This document shows, in pieces, positions 48,582 through 60,477 of a stretch of DNA of 64,000 bases. A model generated the notes under the pieces. That model was not told the DNA's origin, made no database searches, and saw only the letters and a program-made list of their open reading frames with translations. The position numbers and the translations under genes were made by a program. The stretch's first letter is position 1. The number at the start of each line of letters is the position of its first letter. This stretch comes from Syngnathus acus (taxonomy: Eukaryota; Chordata; Actinopteri; Syngnathiformes; Syngnathidae), in NCBI RefSeq assembly GCF_901709675.1, contig NC_051092.1:3972491-4036490 (forward strand). Direction: 5' to 3'.

Positions 48582-48897
48582 GTCAGTGGAGGCGTTAAAC
48601 GCTTGGTGCAGCCAGCAGCTTGGATCTCAATAGCTTGATTGTGTTATAAAGAGTCGTGTAATCAGTCGGAATGAAGATGCAAACAGAAGATAGATGGAGA
48701 ATGCAAACCGGTTGCCAAGTTTGGACTTTTGGAGGACGATCAAGTCATTTCGTCTGTCGAAACATGTTTGTTTTTAATATACCCGCGCCGGCAAAATTCT
48801 TGGTACCCTTCCCTTTAAAAAAAACAAAAAAAACCCAACAACTGGCAGCGCATCTGCTCTACTGTATGTGATAGACACTCAATATTTCAGGCCAGAG

Positions 48898-48962
48898 CTG
48901 TGGTTTGAATCCCAAAATTAGAACTGCGAAGCAGGCATGCTAACCACTAACGCACCAAACCG
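48898..48962 (-). repeat. tRNA-like interspersed repeat fragment
   Basis: Read on the minus strand: 'gtggttagcatgcctgc', 'cgcagttct', then 'gggattcaaaccacag'. This is the head of a tRNA-like fish repeat with an A-box and B-box like arrangement. It is degenerate, and no functional tRNA fold is expected. Confidence 0.5.
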
Positions 48963-49299
48963 CCTTATTATTTTCTACGGAGAAAAATATTTTCATAAAT
49001 CAAACGATTGTGGACTTTACTTGCTCACAGGTCTTGTGTCAGTCATGTTTCAGGAAACCATAAAAATGTTGAAGTGCTTCCGTGTGTCCATCACGTTCTT
49101 CTGTTGTCAGAAAGAACCTACCTGAATAACCCAGTCCTGAAGATTTATGAGCTTCCCCACCCGACTGGGGCCCCCTTGTTAAGGCTCCTGGCTGTCTTTG
49201 ACTTCCTTGCTGTCAACTTCCTTTTGCTGCATCTATCTCCTTAACTTGTCTCCTCTCATATCTCTTTCACCCGTTCTCCCCAAAAAATATTTGTGCCAG

Positions 49300-49469
49300 A
49301 CTTCCTGGCCAGCTGTTTCTGCAGACAGGGCGTCTCCTCTCGAGCCTGCGGCGACGGGATGCTTCTCAACACCTCTGTCTTCTGTCCTCACCCCGGAGTG
49401 ACCCGGACGCCGCCGCGTGACGTGAAGCCACCCACGTACGCCAAGCGCTGGATGGATGCTAACACACCA
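49300..49469 (+). other. Exon-like open stretch B of unknown identity
   Basis: Behind TTGTGCCAG the 170 bp to a GTGAGA donor stay open in one frame (…CRQGVSSRACGDG…PPTYAKRWMD…). In the frame that would continue from stretch A (48461-48581) it ends at a TGA at 49399-49401. No family is recognised in either frame. Confidence 0.2.
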
Positions 49470-50212
49470 GTGAGATACTTTACACCTCCAAGTTTAGGCA
49501 TTCCACCCAAAAAAAATAAAAAATCATACAGACACCGGAAACCAAAACGAGTGGGTTGGATTTTTAGCGGGTAGTCCAAAACACATGGATAGTTACTTGG
49601 AAGCACATTGCCCCTCGTAACGGTGGCTTGAAAACCAAATTTGGATCTTCTGACCCTAATTTGAAAACCAAAACCAATTCTAAAGCTTAATTTGCAAATT
49701 GAACACCAGTTTAAAAATGTATCGATCTGACCTTTGATTTTGAGAACCATCATTTGCACTCTTGGTCTGACATAGAGAAAATCAAAACATAATATTTTAC
49801 AAGTCTGGTATGAGCAAAACACGTTTCCCAAGACTAGGACAACATTCGACGTCAATCTCGTCCGCAGTTCTCCGCAGTTGGCTAAGTTAAGCTCACACGC
49901 CATGGGCCATTTTTCAAATACGATACCCTCTAATAATTCACCATTTCTTTGGTCGCCATTGCTGGGAAATAATGACCTTCACTGTTTACTTAGCTGTGTT
50001 CCAGGTTTTTTTTTTTCCCCTCCCCAAAAAATTCCAGGATAATTATCGAGGCAGGTCAAACACGACATTCCCATCAGCTAAGGAAAGGAAAAACAAATTG
50101 GCAAAAGAGTTATGACTTTGTTATGATCCGTTTCGGGAGCGACACCTTATCAAAAATATCGCAAAAACGCTTTGGGCAATACCCTTCAAAGCGTAATGAA
50201 AAGCCAAAGTTG

Positions 50213-50268
50213 AAAAATAGGTGGTAAGGGAATCTGCCTCCGAGTTGTGAGGTTTGCGGTTCGAATGA
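50213..50268 (+). repeat. tRNA-like interspersed repeat fragment
   Basis: 'tggtaagggaatctgcctc', 'cgagttgtgagg' and 'gcggttcgaatg' follow the same tRNA-like repeat as 48898-48962, now on the plus strand. It has a B-box-like GGTTCGAAT. It is degenerate. Confidence 0.5.
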
Positions 50269-52504
50269 AAAAAAAAAAACCCCGACGCTAGATTGAAAAC
50301 CTAATATGTATTGCCCACCGCCATGAATGAACGGAGATGGCAGCATCTGCACTCCACTTCCTCTGCGGACATGCGAGGAGGGCTTGGAAGAGCCGCTCCA
50401 TGCCGTCACCGCCATCTAATGAGGTGGTTTGAGCTGCAGCAGTAGCGAGCGAGTTTTCAGGCCTACTCTGTAATTCCGCATCGGCCGCTACTCTGGCCAG
50501 CCTGCGTCACGAGTGCGTTGGTCCGTATTCGCCATGTCGCCCGCAACGCCGTCAAACACGTCGAGCGGCCGCCGCTACGAGGTGCGGCGGGCGTTCCAAG
50601 GAAAAAATTGGACAACCCAAGCGAGCGAGTCAGGCGTTCCGGAACGATAGTATCGATACATTTTCCCACGTACGCAACAAGAAGCGTGGATTGGACTTTT
50701 TGTCCCGGTCTTGATGTTTTTGGCAATCGGCAGATCGAACCACCATAATCGTCTAACACTGTGCCCGTGCCGCGCTAGCTAATGATAGCTTTGGCTTTCC
50801 AAAGAGCTTCGCCAGCAACGAGTAGAGTCGCTCCAGGGTGCAGCGAGGGCAAACTCCAATGTCTCTTCTTATAGCCTGGAATGAGTTTCAAGTCTGACCC
50901 CAAAACAGGAACAGATCATTGTTCGTATAAGTAAACACAAAGCATTTGGGAGTACGGAACACGACTAAATCGTTTTTGGAATACAGGTGGAAGCCAGAAA
51001 ATCCAACTCAGTACCTTTTGTCTGTGATACAAAAGTGCTATCCGTCGTGTGCTTTGGAACTTTTTGATATATCTCATCCGTGTCCTGGAATGACACCCGT
51101 AAGTTCTCACTGAAAGGTCACGTGGGAAACGATTGATAGTCAATCCACAGTAGATCCTCCAGATTGAAAATTCCCGATTCCATCCTGGTCGAGGAAGAGG
51201 GTCTCCATTTGAAAAACCTTTGTTTCGTATGGACGGTAAACTCCACAGCACATGTCGGATACCCCCCCTACTTTGTTTTTATGGCTCCCCGGAGACGACT
51301 CAAATGTAAGCGAATCTCCACCTCGAGATTCGACGCTGAGGAGGAGACAGGCTGTAGGATAATGTCATGCGCATCATCCATCATTTCTGCCAGGAGACGC
51401 ACGTGCACGTCTGGCTTTCTGAATCTAAGGTATGCATTCACGGCATTTTTTTTCTTTTTTTGTCCTCGGGATTTACGAGCCTCCTTACGCACTTTCCCAG
51501 CATCCAGCAGGCCGGATCCACTTGTGCCCCGCAGGCGCCCCGCTTCCACGCTTCCTCAGCAGAAAAAGGTGAAGCGAGGAATGAAGGAATGTGTCTTTTC
51601 ATCAAGACTGGCGCTGCGTGAATGTTTCGCAGCGGCAACATGATTCCTTGAGCACAAAAGAAGCGAAGGGAACATCGCTTCCAGGCGCCACCTGCTTTTG
51701 CCAAAAAAAAAAGAAGACGCTGGAAGATGACAGGTGACAGATGTTGATTAAATCCCTACCTGGCCGTGTGTAGAAGATCTCACTTTACCGTGGAAAACCA
51801 TCTACGCGAGTCCAGGCGTGCCTTTGTATTGTGGATGGAGAAGAATAGGTGCGGTTGTGGACATAGCAGACATTCCGAGCCAGGCAATAAAGCCCGATAG
51901 AAGGTGGTGGCGATGGGGAAGGGTCGGGTCGGGTGGCGAAAGACCGGCTCGACTGATACCTGAGCGGCGAGAAACTGGGACAGAGAAGGTTTAGCCCGAT
52001 TGGAGAGGTGCTGACGGCCAAAAAGTTTGGAAAAGATTAGGCGGACTTTGCCCCATTTTGCAGTCAAGCCAACACAAAGTAGGTTAAGCTCCAATTCGGA
52101 CTCAAAAATAGACAAGTTTGCCCTAAAAAGTGGAGGGTATTACTCTTGTGGGCAGCACCACTGATCCAATAAGATGAAAGTTTCCAAGTGTGTCGAATGT
52201 TTTGGTCGAACGGTACCGGTTTTGACGCAAACGCTCAGCCGAGGGGTTGATATCCGGGATCGGCCGCTGGCCGTACAAAGCCCCGACAGATCCATAGCAG
52301 ATAACAAGAAACTGAAAATAGTCTTTCAAAATTGCAAACTGAGTGCTGACTGCGTGTTATACGTGGAAACAGTGACCCATTTCTTCGCACGATATTATGA
52401 TGAAGCCAAAACAAATGTGCGCTACGATATTTATCAGGTGTTACGAGTGAGTCCACAGTGACTACCGCCTTATATTGAAGCAAATATCTTGTTTTTTTCT
52501 CTAC

Positions 52505-52829
52505 TACTTAAAACTCAGGTGTATTAACATTTTTGTGACATACCTTTGTCCAAATATTAACAATTATAGTAGCATTTTAAATACATTTCTTGCTAGTAGG
52601 CCTCACTTTAGTTAGCATTTTGCGCTAACAGAATATCATTAGCATATATGTTCTCCATAAAGAAAAAAATTCCCCAACTATTTAAAACACTTCTCAGGTG
52701 TCTTAATAACATTTATGTGACGTACATTTGTCCAAATATTAACAATTATACACCTTTCTTGCTAGTAGGCTTCACCTCAGTTAGCATTTCAAGCTAACAG
52801 AATATTAACATATATGTTCTACATAATAC
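52505..52829. repeat. Diverged tandem duplication, about 175-bp period
   Basis: Copies at about 52505-52665 and 52679-52829 share CTCAGGTGT, TTTGTCCAAATATTAACA, TTTCTTGCTAGTAGGC, CAGTTAGCATTT or TAGTTAGCATTT, GCTAACAGAATAT and CATATATGTTCT in the same order. Confidence 0.9.
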
Positions 52830-55299
52830 AATGTATGTTTACCATAAGGGACTCAACTGACTAAGTCTACTGAATGGAAAGAATATATAAACAAAAATGT
52901 GGGCTTGTATGTCAGTCACATCAGTGCCAGCAAATCCGACACAAAGCTGCAGTTTGTGCTAACGTCTGGCTAAGACTCAGAGAACTTGACTGCGCCAGGT
53001 GCGCACATAAGCCTCACAAAAACTGCGTGTTCTTTACTTTTTTTTTTTTTTTTAAACAAACAAGCTTTACAGGTGCTGGAAGACGCATTTTTCGCATTTT
53101 ACACAGCTGTTTCCATTTGGTTCCAGCGTTTGGCTAGCTTAATTTGGCAAGCTTCTGCGACATTTTTCACGTTGCTACATTTTTGGGGCATTTTTGGCGA
53201 GAGCAATGAATAAATCACTTATACAATGGTGTCACTTTCGATAAATAGCTCTCTGATAATAGTCACCATTTAAATAGGTAAAATAGGTCTTTTCAGGAAT
53301 AGTTTCTATATATGACTACAATAAGTGCCGCTGCTTGGAAACACTTAAATCAAGTGTTCCAAGAGAAAACATTCAAATGGGATGCTAATTTGCTTTGCTT
53401 TGACTTTACTCTCGAGTGCGTGCAGTGGGAAGGGAAGTGCGCCAAATCACTCAAGGTCTTCAAGGCCACAAAATTGAGCGAAAGGCTGCTTTCAATACTT
53501 TTTATTCATCGTGCGACTATAACATCATTTTATTCCTAAAGTTATAAAGCAAACTTTGGTTGTGCACGAAGCTCTTTTTCCCTTGTTCTCCTTCCCAGCT
53601 GTCACACACTGTTGGCTGAATGCGAGCCTCCACATTTAATAACAGATCAGAAGCGTCAGAGTAATATCGTAGCGCTCGTGATGACACTCGAGACGTTTTA
53701 TGACATCTGGATCGCCTTTAAGCAGAATTTTCAAAAAGTTCTTTACAAAAGACGTCAGTCGGGGGCTTCTGTGCGATGGCCTGAAAACGAGACCCCGGTA
53801 AAACCAAAGTGGGAGGGAACGGTGGCAGCCCCAGCATCAATGGGACCCCCACGGGGTACGTTTGATTTACAACCCTTCGAGTCGTCCGCCGTTACAGTTG
53901 AACTTGGATCATGTTCACCAAAGTCATGTTATCCAAAAGGACATAAAGATAACCAGTCAATCAAATCAACTAAACATTTCCAAATATTTATAGAACGAAA
54001 ACTTTCCATTCAACAATGCACATTTTTATAATATAAACAACCAGCTGTTGTTGTATGTTTACATTTCTTACTGTACCAACGTCAAGCAGCAAACAGTAAA
54101 TTTAATTTCTGACTTGAAATCTTCCAAGATAAATTATTCAAAATTTAATGGAAGAATTAGAACCTGTGTTACATAAGATCAATGTTGGCAGTGTTATTTT
54201 TAGCAACACTTGATGCTAAATGACTCTAATCGAACATTTCCTGTTGTTGTAACATTAGCCGGCCTTGTTTGCACTCTCGCCATTAAGAATATTTTTGATG
54301 CGTGTCTCGTGGTGCGTTCAATGCAATATGTTTTTTTTTTGCAGTTTCCCGTGGCACTATTGATGCCATTCCCTCCATCGATGCTTTTGCTTCTACGGTC
54401 ATCAAGGGCGTCTGCATTTCTGTATTTTTGACAGTCTTCCAGGTATGTCCTTCTAAAAAATTCGGGGCTCTTTCTTTCCCCCCGGATGGTCATAATGTAA
54501 GCCAGATTGTGAGCGTGTGGTGGTGGGGAGAGGAGGAAGGAGGCGGTGGTAAGGGGGAAATATAGATCTCATGATTACCAACAATTGACCAATTCATTTG
54601 AGACCTCCTCTGACATGCCATGTGTGCAGCTGCATTTGAGACTGTGGTTATTTTGTGCGTCTGTGTTTGCATGTGTATGTTTAGGCTCAATCACTCCCAC
54701 AATAATAAATCAAACCCGGGGCCTCGGTAGCCTTTGGATCACGTCGGGCCTTGGGCTTTTTTGGCGAGAATAGATTCGCCCTCAACGCTGATTGAGCCAC
54801 CGAGAGCGTTGTTTGGATTAGAATGAGCCGCTACGTTAGCTAGACGGGGCGCCGGCGTTGGAGTACGTGTTTACGAGCGACAATATTTTGTTTGAATACG
54901 CCACCTTTAAGCCCGGATGAGTTAGCTTGCGCAAGCGGCGAATTCTGAAAAGAAACAAAGGTAACATGATGAGCACTTTAAGCCGAGGGCCTTTGTAGCT
55001 TTAGCTCGGGATAACGTCGGAAAGCCCGCGCGCCGTAAAATGTGAAATAGGGAGAGACTTTAATGTCCTGAAATGAAGCGCCGACGTACAAAGAGATTCC
55101 GCAAATGCCAGCAGAGATGGAGAGAGCGCCCACGGCCAGGTAGCTCTCCAAAACATCCTCTTTGCTTATCACACACATGTGCACAGCTGGCACGCAGCTG
55201 CTCCTCGCACCTATGCATGCTCCGAGGAACAAAAGACGTTTTGTGTTCTTGTTGTTTCTGGCATTTCAAAAATGTTGACACGAGCAGAAAAGATCAGTT

Positions 55300-55319
55300 C
55301 CCCCCCCCCCCCCCCCCCC
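55300..55319. repeat. Poly-C run, 20 nt
   Basis: An unbroken C run. Shorter ones occur at 16925-16943, 19542-19555 and 25767-25779. Confidence 0.95.
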
Positions 55320-57721
55320 TCCGTGTCGCCTCCAGACCTCTTTGTTGCTGTGGTAGCCGCTAGCTGTCTAGCGCTAACGTTTCATTACAAGACATTCTGT
55401 ACGGTAACGTAATTACATCTTCGAGCCTTTAAGAGAGAAAGACAAAAAAAAATGTTCTTCCCGAAATGAGGCAACCACAGATAATTCTGGAATTATTTTC
55501 GGAACTTTAGCTGTGTTACTTGAGATTCAATCAAAAGTTTACAGCTTGAAAGTGAATCTTTTATAAGGTCGGTACTGCAGGCGGGTAAACACATTGGCTT
55601 TTATGTAAGCACAGCTCGATTTCCTGCACACTTAAAATTAGGCACAAATTGCATCATCGCGGTCAGCAGGAATAAGCCCCTCCCACTAAGTACTAAGGTG
55701 TGCCTGCACTTTCCATCCATAGTATGTCGACTTGACTTGGGCGACACATTAGTATGCACATAAAATAGCGCGTCACTTTAATAGCTTGATTTTTGAAGTA
55801 TTCTGACTCCAGTTAATGCAATAAAAGGAAGCCACGTGATTTCTGTCCCACGGTCAAGCCAGATAGCGTGCGATGGCTTGATCCCACCGTAACACAACGC
55901 CGTGCGTCAAGACCACATGGAGAGCGCCGTGTTGTGATTTTTTTTCTTCTTCTTCTTTCATGAGTGGGAGACGGACTTGTAATACATTCCAGACACCCGG
56001 CCCTGCTACCTATAGGCATCAATCGTCTCCTCTTTCACTGGAACAATAAACCCGCTACCTCCGAGAGAGAACTCATATCAGAACACCTCCTCAGTGGAAC
56101 ATTGCATGCTCGGTCCATAAAGCTCAACCTTGTAGTCGCCTCCATAACGGGCTGTGAGGGGGAATTTGCCCCTCTCCCCTTCCAATGGCAACTCCAAAGC
56201 TTGACCTTGCAGTGATTATGTGATATGTGACCCCCTAAATGAGCACCTCATTTAAAGAAATGTTTTTAACGGTGTTACATAGCTCAGATGAGATTCGGGA
56301 TGCTCAATGAGGCCCAGATGGAAGACGAGATGAGTTTTGAAAACAACACCTTTGTGCACCTCCACCAAAAGTCCTGCTTACGCGTTAATCCATCCACAGT
56401 GATTTGCAAAGTGTGGTTGCTTGGGCCCCCTCTAGTGGTACAAGAAAGAATCTCTGAATTAAATGGCTTTTTTTTTTCAATCCAGTACAAATATTTTTAA
56501 TTTTCAAAATTGCATTTAATCATTTAAACATGTTGTTTCTAAACAATTTGTTGCTATGTTTATTTAACTTTGAAGCGCAATAAATTTTAAAGGGGAAGTC
56601 AAGTTACAAATATTCCTCACAATAATTTGTTCTATGCGGTGGCACAAGTCTAAATAAAATAAATGTTATTAAATAATAAATAATAATATTAATTAAATAA
56701 TGATAAAATATAATTAAATAATAATGAGTTCTTCATTTTTTCTGGCGAGTCAAGTCCCTCATTCCAGCTGTGGTATTCATTTTTGGAGTTCCCGGAACGT
56801 TTTCTGACACATCGGCAAAGTCCGCACATGTTGGCCCAATTTGTGATTGAACGCTTTCAGCTCTTTGGTCACCATTAATGACATGATGGATGAGCGTTGC
56901 CTTTTCAGTGGTCTTTTTATGCAACTGAGAATTCTTTTTTAAAACCTCATAAAAAAAAGTTTTGTACCAATGTATTCCTTCACTATGTAACAGTCTCAAG
57001 TGTCTCCAATAGTGCAAATCTTAACGACTCAAGTTAGCAGCTCTAGTTTCGCCGGGTTTGACCCGCCTGGCCGGGTCGGACATTCATCGCCCCGCATTCA
57101 TTGTGACCTTACGGTAACTTTATATGCGTTTCACACTGACTTTATTGTGAAGGGAAGCAACGCTAGCTTTGTTTGGCTCATATAGTTCCGAAGCGCCCCC
57201 CGCATACCTTCCAAAAACACCTCCTTAAATCAGACGAAGAATAAACACAGCAGTCATGAGGAAATCCCTGCATCGTAACACATCCACGTCCTTAACGGCG
57301 TGATGGATGGCCCGTTTGACGGCTTGTCATTTTGCAAACCGGAGGTGGCAGTTTGTAATGTTTGCTTGTGAACGGGGGAAATTCTACTTAGTGGTAAAAG
57401 AAATTTATTACGCTTGAATGGAAATGTGATACCATAATTGAGGTTAAAATATACTGCCAACTATATAAAAAAAAGGTCAATTTGGCTTTTTTAAATTATT
57501 CGATTAGAAGGGGCATTACTGCACATTAAGGGAAACAAAGCAGTACAATCATACTTTATTTAACTCCAATTTGATTTCTATAAACATGGCGTACCCGCCT
57601 TATAATCCGATAAATACGCAAAGTGGGCTCCTGTGCAAAATTGTATTCTTATTAATATGAAAGAAAAAAAATTTTTGGGGACATTATTTATACTCGCTGC
57701 GCACACTCTATGAGAGCACCA

Positions 57722-57735
57722 CTGCCACCTACTGT
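57722..57735 (-). promoter_or_regulatory. CTCF-like motif
   Basis: The minus strand reads ACAGTAGGTGGCAG, one mismatch from the core CCASYAGRKGGCRS. Binding is inferred. Confidence 0.3.
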
Positions 57736-59159
57736 AGTGGATGTGCAATTACAATTAATTTTTGTATGGGGGAAAAAAAACTAGAATATGTACAGCATTC
57801 TTTGTTTACTTGTTTTTTTATTTACAATATCCTACTAAATTCTTTCCATGGCTCATTGGTATCTAATTCATAAAATTGTCTTGAGACAAGGCAACCATTG
57901 CAAATGTTAACTCACACATAACTTTCTCCGTGCATGTCCGGTTTCATAATAAATCATATTCTTGCCTAAAAATATGAAGCCACCTTGGAGTCTTGTCCTC
58001 TATTTGGCTTCAGAGAATTCACATCCAAACTTTTTATTGACCTACTTAAGAGGTGGTGCAATGATGATATACGGAGCAGAGCTTTGCTAATGTGGCAAGT
58101 GTGTGTGGTTGCATGTGTGTGTATGTGTGCGAGCAAGGAGTAGCCTTTCACCTCTCGGGCTGTGTGCCACCTTTGTCTGTGCAGAGGAGGATATAAATCA
58201 CCGCAAGTTCATTACTGGAATGAACAGTCAGACGAGGAGCGAAAGAACGGGAGGACGGGCTGTGTGTCGTAAAGCTTCTTTATAGAGTTGTTCCATCAGC
58301 AGATTTAGGGCATGTCTACACAAACGTGGGCACAAAATGTTTTTGATGACATGTTGACCTTTTTGTCTACATGCTATTGTTTTAGGTTACTGGAATAATC
58401 GGACTTTTTGGAAGAGCACACTTGTTGTGACTTTAGGCGTGTCCCGTCAGGGGTCGCCATAGTGAGTCACTTGTGATGAGACGAGTAAATCTTCTCATTT
58501 TGCGAGCAGCCTTTGTCTTGCAGCGGGAAGTCAACTGCTGATGTTGCATTCACGCTGTGTCCCCGGCGACCACGGCAATCACAACTCAGGCCCCTGTGGA
58601 CACAACTCTGCAGGGATGGATGTTCTCAAAACACCCTTTAAAATAAATGGATTAGAGATTTTATCATTTCATTCAACTGCACGCAAAAAAACACCTGAAA
58701 GCGACTCGGGAAGAAAATATCAAGATAGCGGGTTGCGTCATTTGTCAAGCTGTCATCATTAGCCTCAGCTGTCACTCTCCAGGCCGCGGATTATAAAATC
58801 GGCGATGCTTATTGTCCGTTACGCAAGGCAAGGGAGCCTCGCTGACGTGTTTTGACAGGTGAGGCTTTCGTTAAGGATGAGGTGTGAGATGTTTGTCTCC
58901 ATGCCGTTACATAAGAGACGATTGGTGCCAAAGTATTTTTTGGGGGGGATGGAAACGTGTCAATTGCGGACTGTCGTGCAAATTTTACCAGCTTCCTGCA
59001 TGTAAACTAAAATGAACAAGTGACTTTCAGGTGCTAGCAACTGTGACTAGCTCTTATTTTGAAATGACAGGAAGAAGGAGACATGTGCACCTATTAATTT
59101 ATCAAGCTAGCTTGTCAATGCTAAGTGCCACATCGCCTAGAAGTGACATATCTTAACCA

Positions 59160-59213
59160 GCTTATCTCATCTTATCATATCTTAGTTTATCTTATCTTAG
59201 TTGATCTTATTTA
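59160..59213. repeat. Imperfect TTATC repeat
   Basis: About ten units of CTTAT, CTTAG and CATAT type in 54 bp. Confidence 0.85.
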
Positions 59214-59983
59214 ACAATACAGTACAGTCTCCAGGAATAGTCTGCAGTAGCGTGTCTTCAAATCGATATAAATGAAGAGCAAGCGGCTGGGCGGGTTCCG
59301 GGGGTGAGGGCAGGTGTGAGCTGCTAGCCAGGTGCAGCTCCACAGGCGTTGCACGCAGCACCCGTAATCAGCACGCCGGGGTGCTAATGACAGGGTGATG
59401 CTGTCTGACGCGCAAACAACTCCCGCGCCTCGCACGCACGTCTTATCGCACGCCGTTTGCTACTACCTCGCACAGGTCAGCACATCCATAATCAACTCGA
59501 GAGGAATAACAGCTGTGCGCTTATGTAAGCCGCTCCCGTTCGCGCCGGCGGCTCGGTCCAAAAGGTCAAACAGCACTTGAGGATAAATCGGTGGAGGCGC
59601 GAAGATTGTTGGTTTTCAATCCAGCGCTTTTAGTGTGTCACTTGAGTTGGTAGTCGTGCAGCTCTTCTTTTCTCTGTAAACTGAAAAAAAAATCGAATTT
59701 TCTGAACAAAAAAAGAAAAGCCACAAGTGCCTCATTTTTTGTCCCTTGTGGTGATGTCAAGACATGTAATGAGGCAGATCGGGCCTCCAGTCTAGCCCGG
59801 ACGCCATTATGAGATACCCGCGTCACCCACATGCTATTTTTAACCCCGTCCCTTCCCGCTCCAACCGCACTCGCATCCAGCCCGTATGTTTTTCTTTACA
59901 TTCATTCTTTTCGCCCTGCGTATAGATCAGCTTTTGTGTGTAGGTCTCAAACACATATTTCTTTTTTTCTTTTTTTTTTTATT

Positions 59984-60081
59984 ACACGCCCCGATTCAAA
60001 CATCCCCCAAATTATTATTATTATTTTTTTTATTATTATTATTTTTTATTATTAACAACACGCCCCGATTCAAACATCCCC
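59984..60081. repeat. 24-bp direct repeat around an ATT microsatellite
   Basis: The 24 bp beginning ACACGCCCCGATTCAA occur at 59984-60007 and again at 60058-60081. Between them is an (ATT)n and poly-T tract. A T-rich tract also precedes the first copy, so this is a 74-bp tandem duplication. Confidence 0.9.
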
Positions 60082-60264
60082 AGAATTTTGAGTTTGGAAA
60101 GCAATCGTCCTTTGTGACCCTCGCCGACTGCAAAAACTCACCGGGGCCTAATGTGTAAGCTTCACAGCAAACACGACCCCTGACCCCTGAGACCTTGCTC
60201 AGGAAATAATGAGTTCACCTTGGTAAACACGCCAACGAGGTGTAAAACTAGGAAATATGCTACT

Positions 60265-60292
60265 AGGGGTGTCAAACTCAGTGGTTTGGGTT
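60265..60292 (+). mobile_element. Short hAT-type element start
   Basis: 'taggggtgtcaaactcagtgg' matches the opening of the hAT family seen at 36833-36900 and 15215-15272. The rest of the element is not recognisable. Confidence 0.35.
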
Positions 60293-60463
60293 TCCATCAG
60301 TGGACTGTTAATACAAACAATAAAATTATATTAAAGTAAAATCACTTCATTATTTGATTACATATTTAATACACAATTAGCCTTGTGTATTTTAAAGTCT
60401 AACGAAGTAACGTTTCTCTTTAACTCTGATCTCATTGGCCCATTGGAACTGTTATTCATCCAT

Positions 60464-60477
60464 CCAGTAGGGGGCAG
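60464..60477 (+). promoter_or_regulatory. CTCF-like motif, full core match
   Basis: CCAGTAGGGGGCAG agrees with the core CCASYAGRKGGCRS at every position. By a rough count from base probabilities, about 0.03 such matches would be expected by chance in both strands of this window. Binding is inferred. Confidence 0.45.

Noticed and set aside
51164-51643. 159-codon plus-strand frame and overlapping minus-strand frame of 93 codons
   Set aside because: A minus-strand segment with an AG border looked exon-like, but no family is recognisable. Both strands are open at once, as expected of GC-rich chance frames.
53612-54031. 139-codon plus-strand open frame
   Set aside because: There is no recognisable domain, no splice partners and no compositional shift. 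Kept as chance.
54344-54441. 98-bp stretch with CAG and GTATGT borders, open on both strands
   Set aside because: The splice borders look good, but the peptide is not recognised and no neighbouring exon in phase was found.
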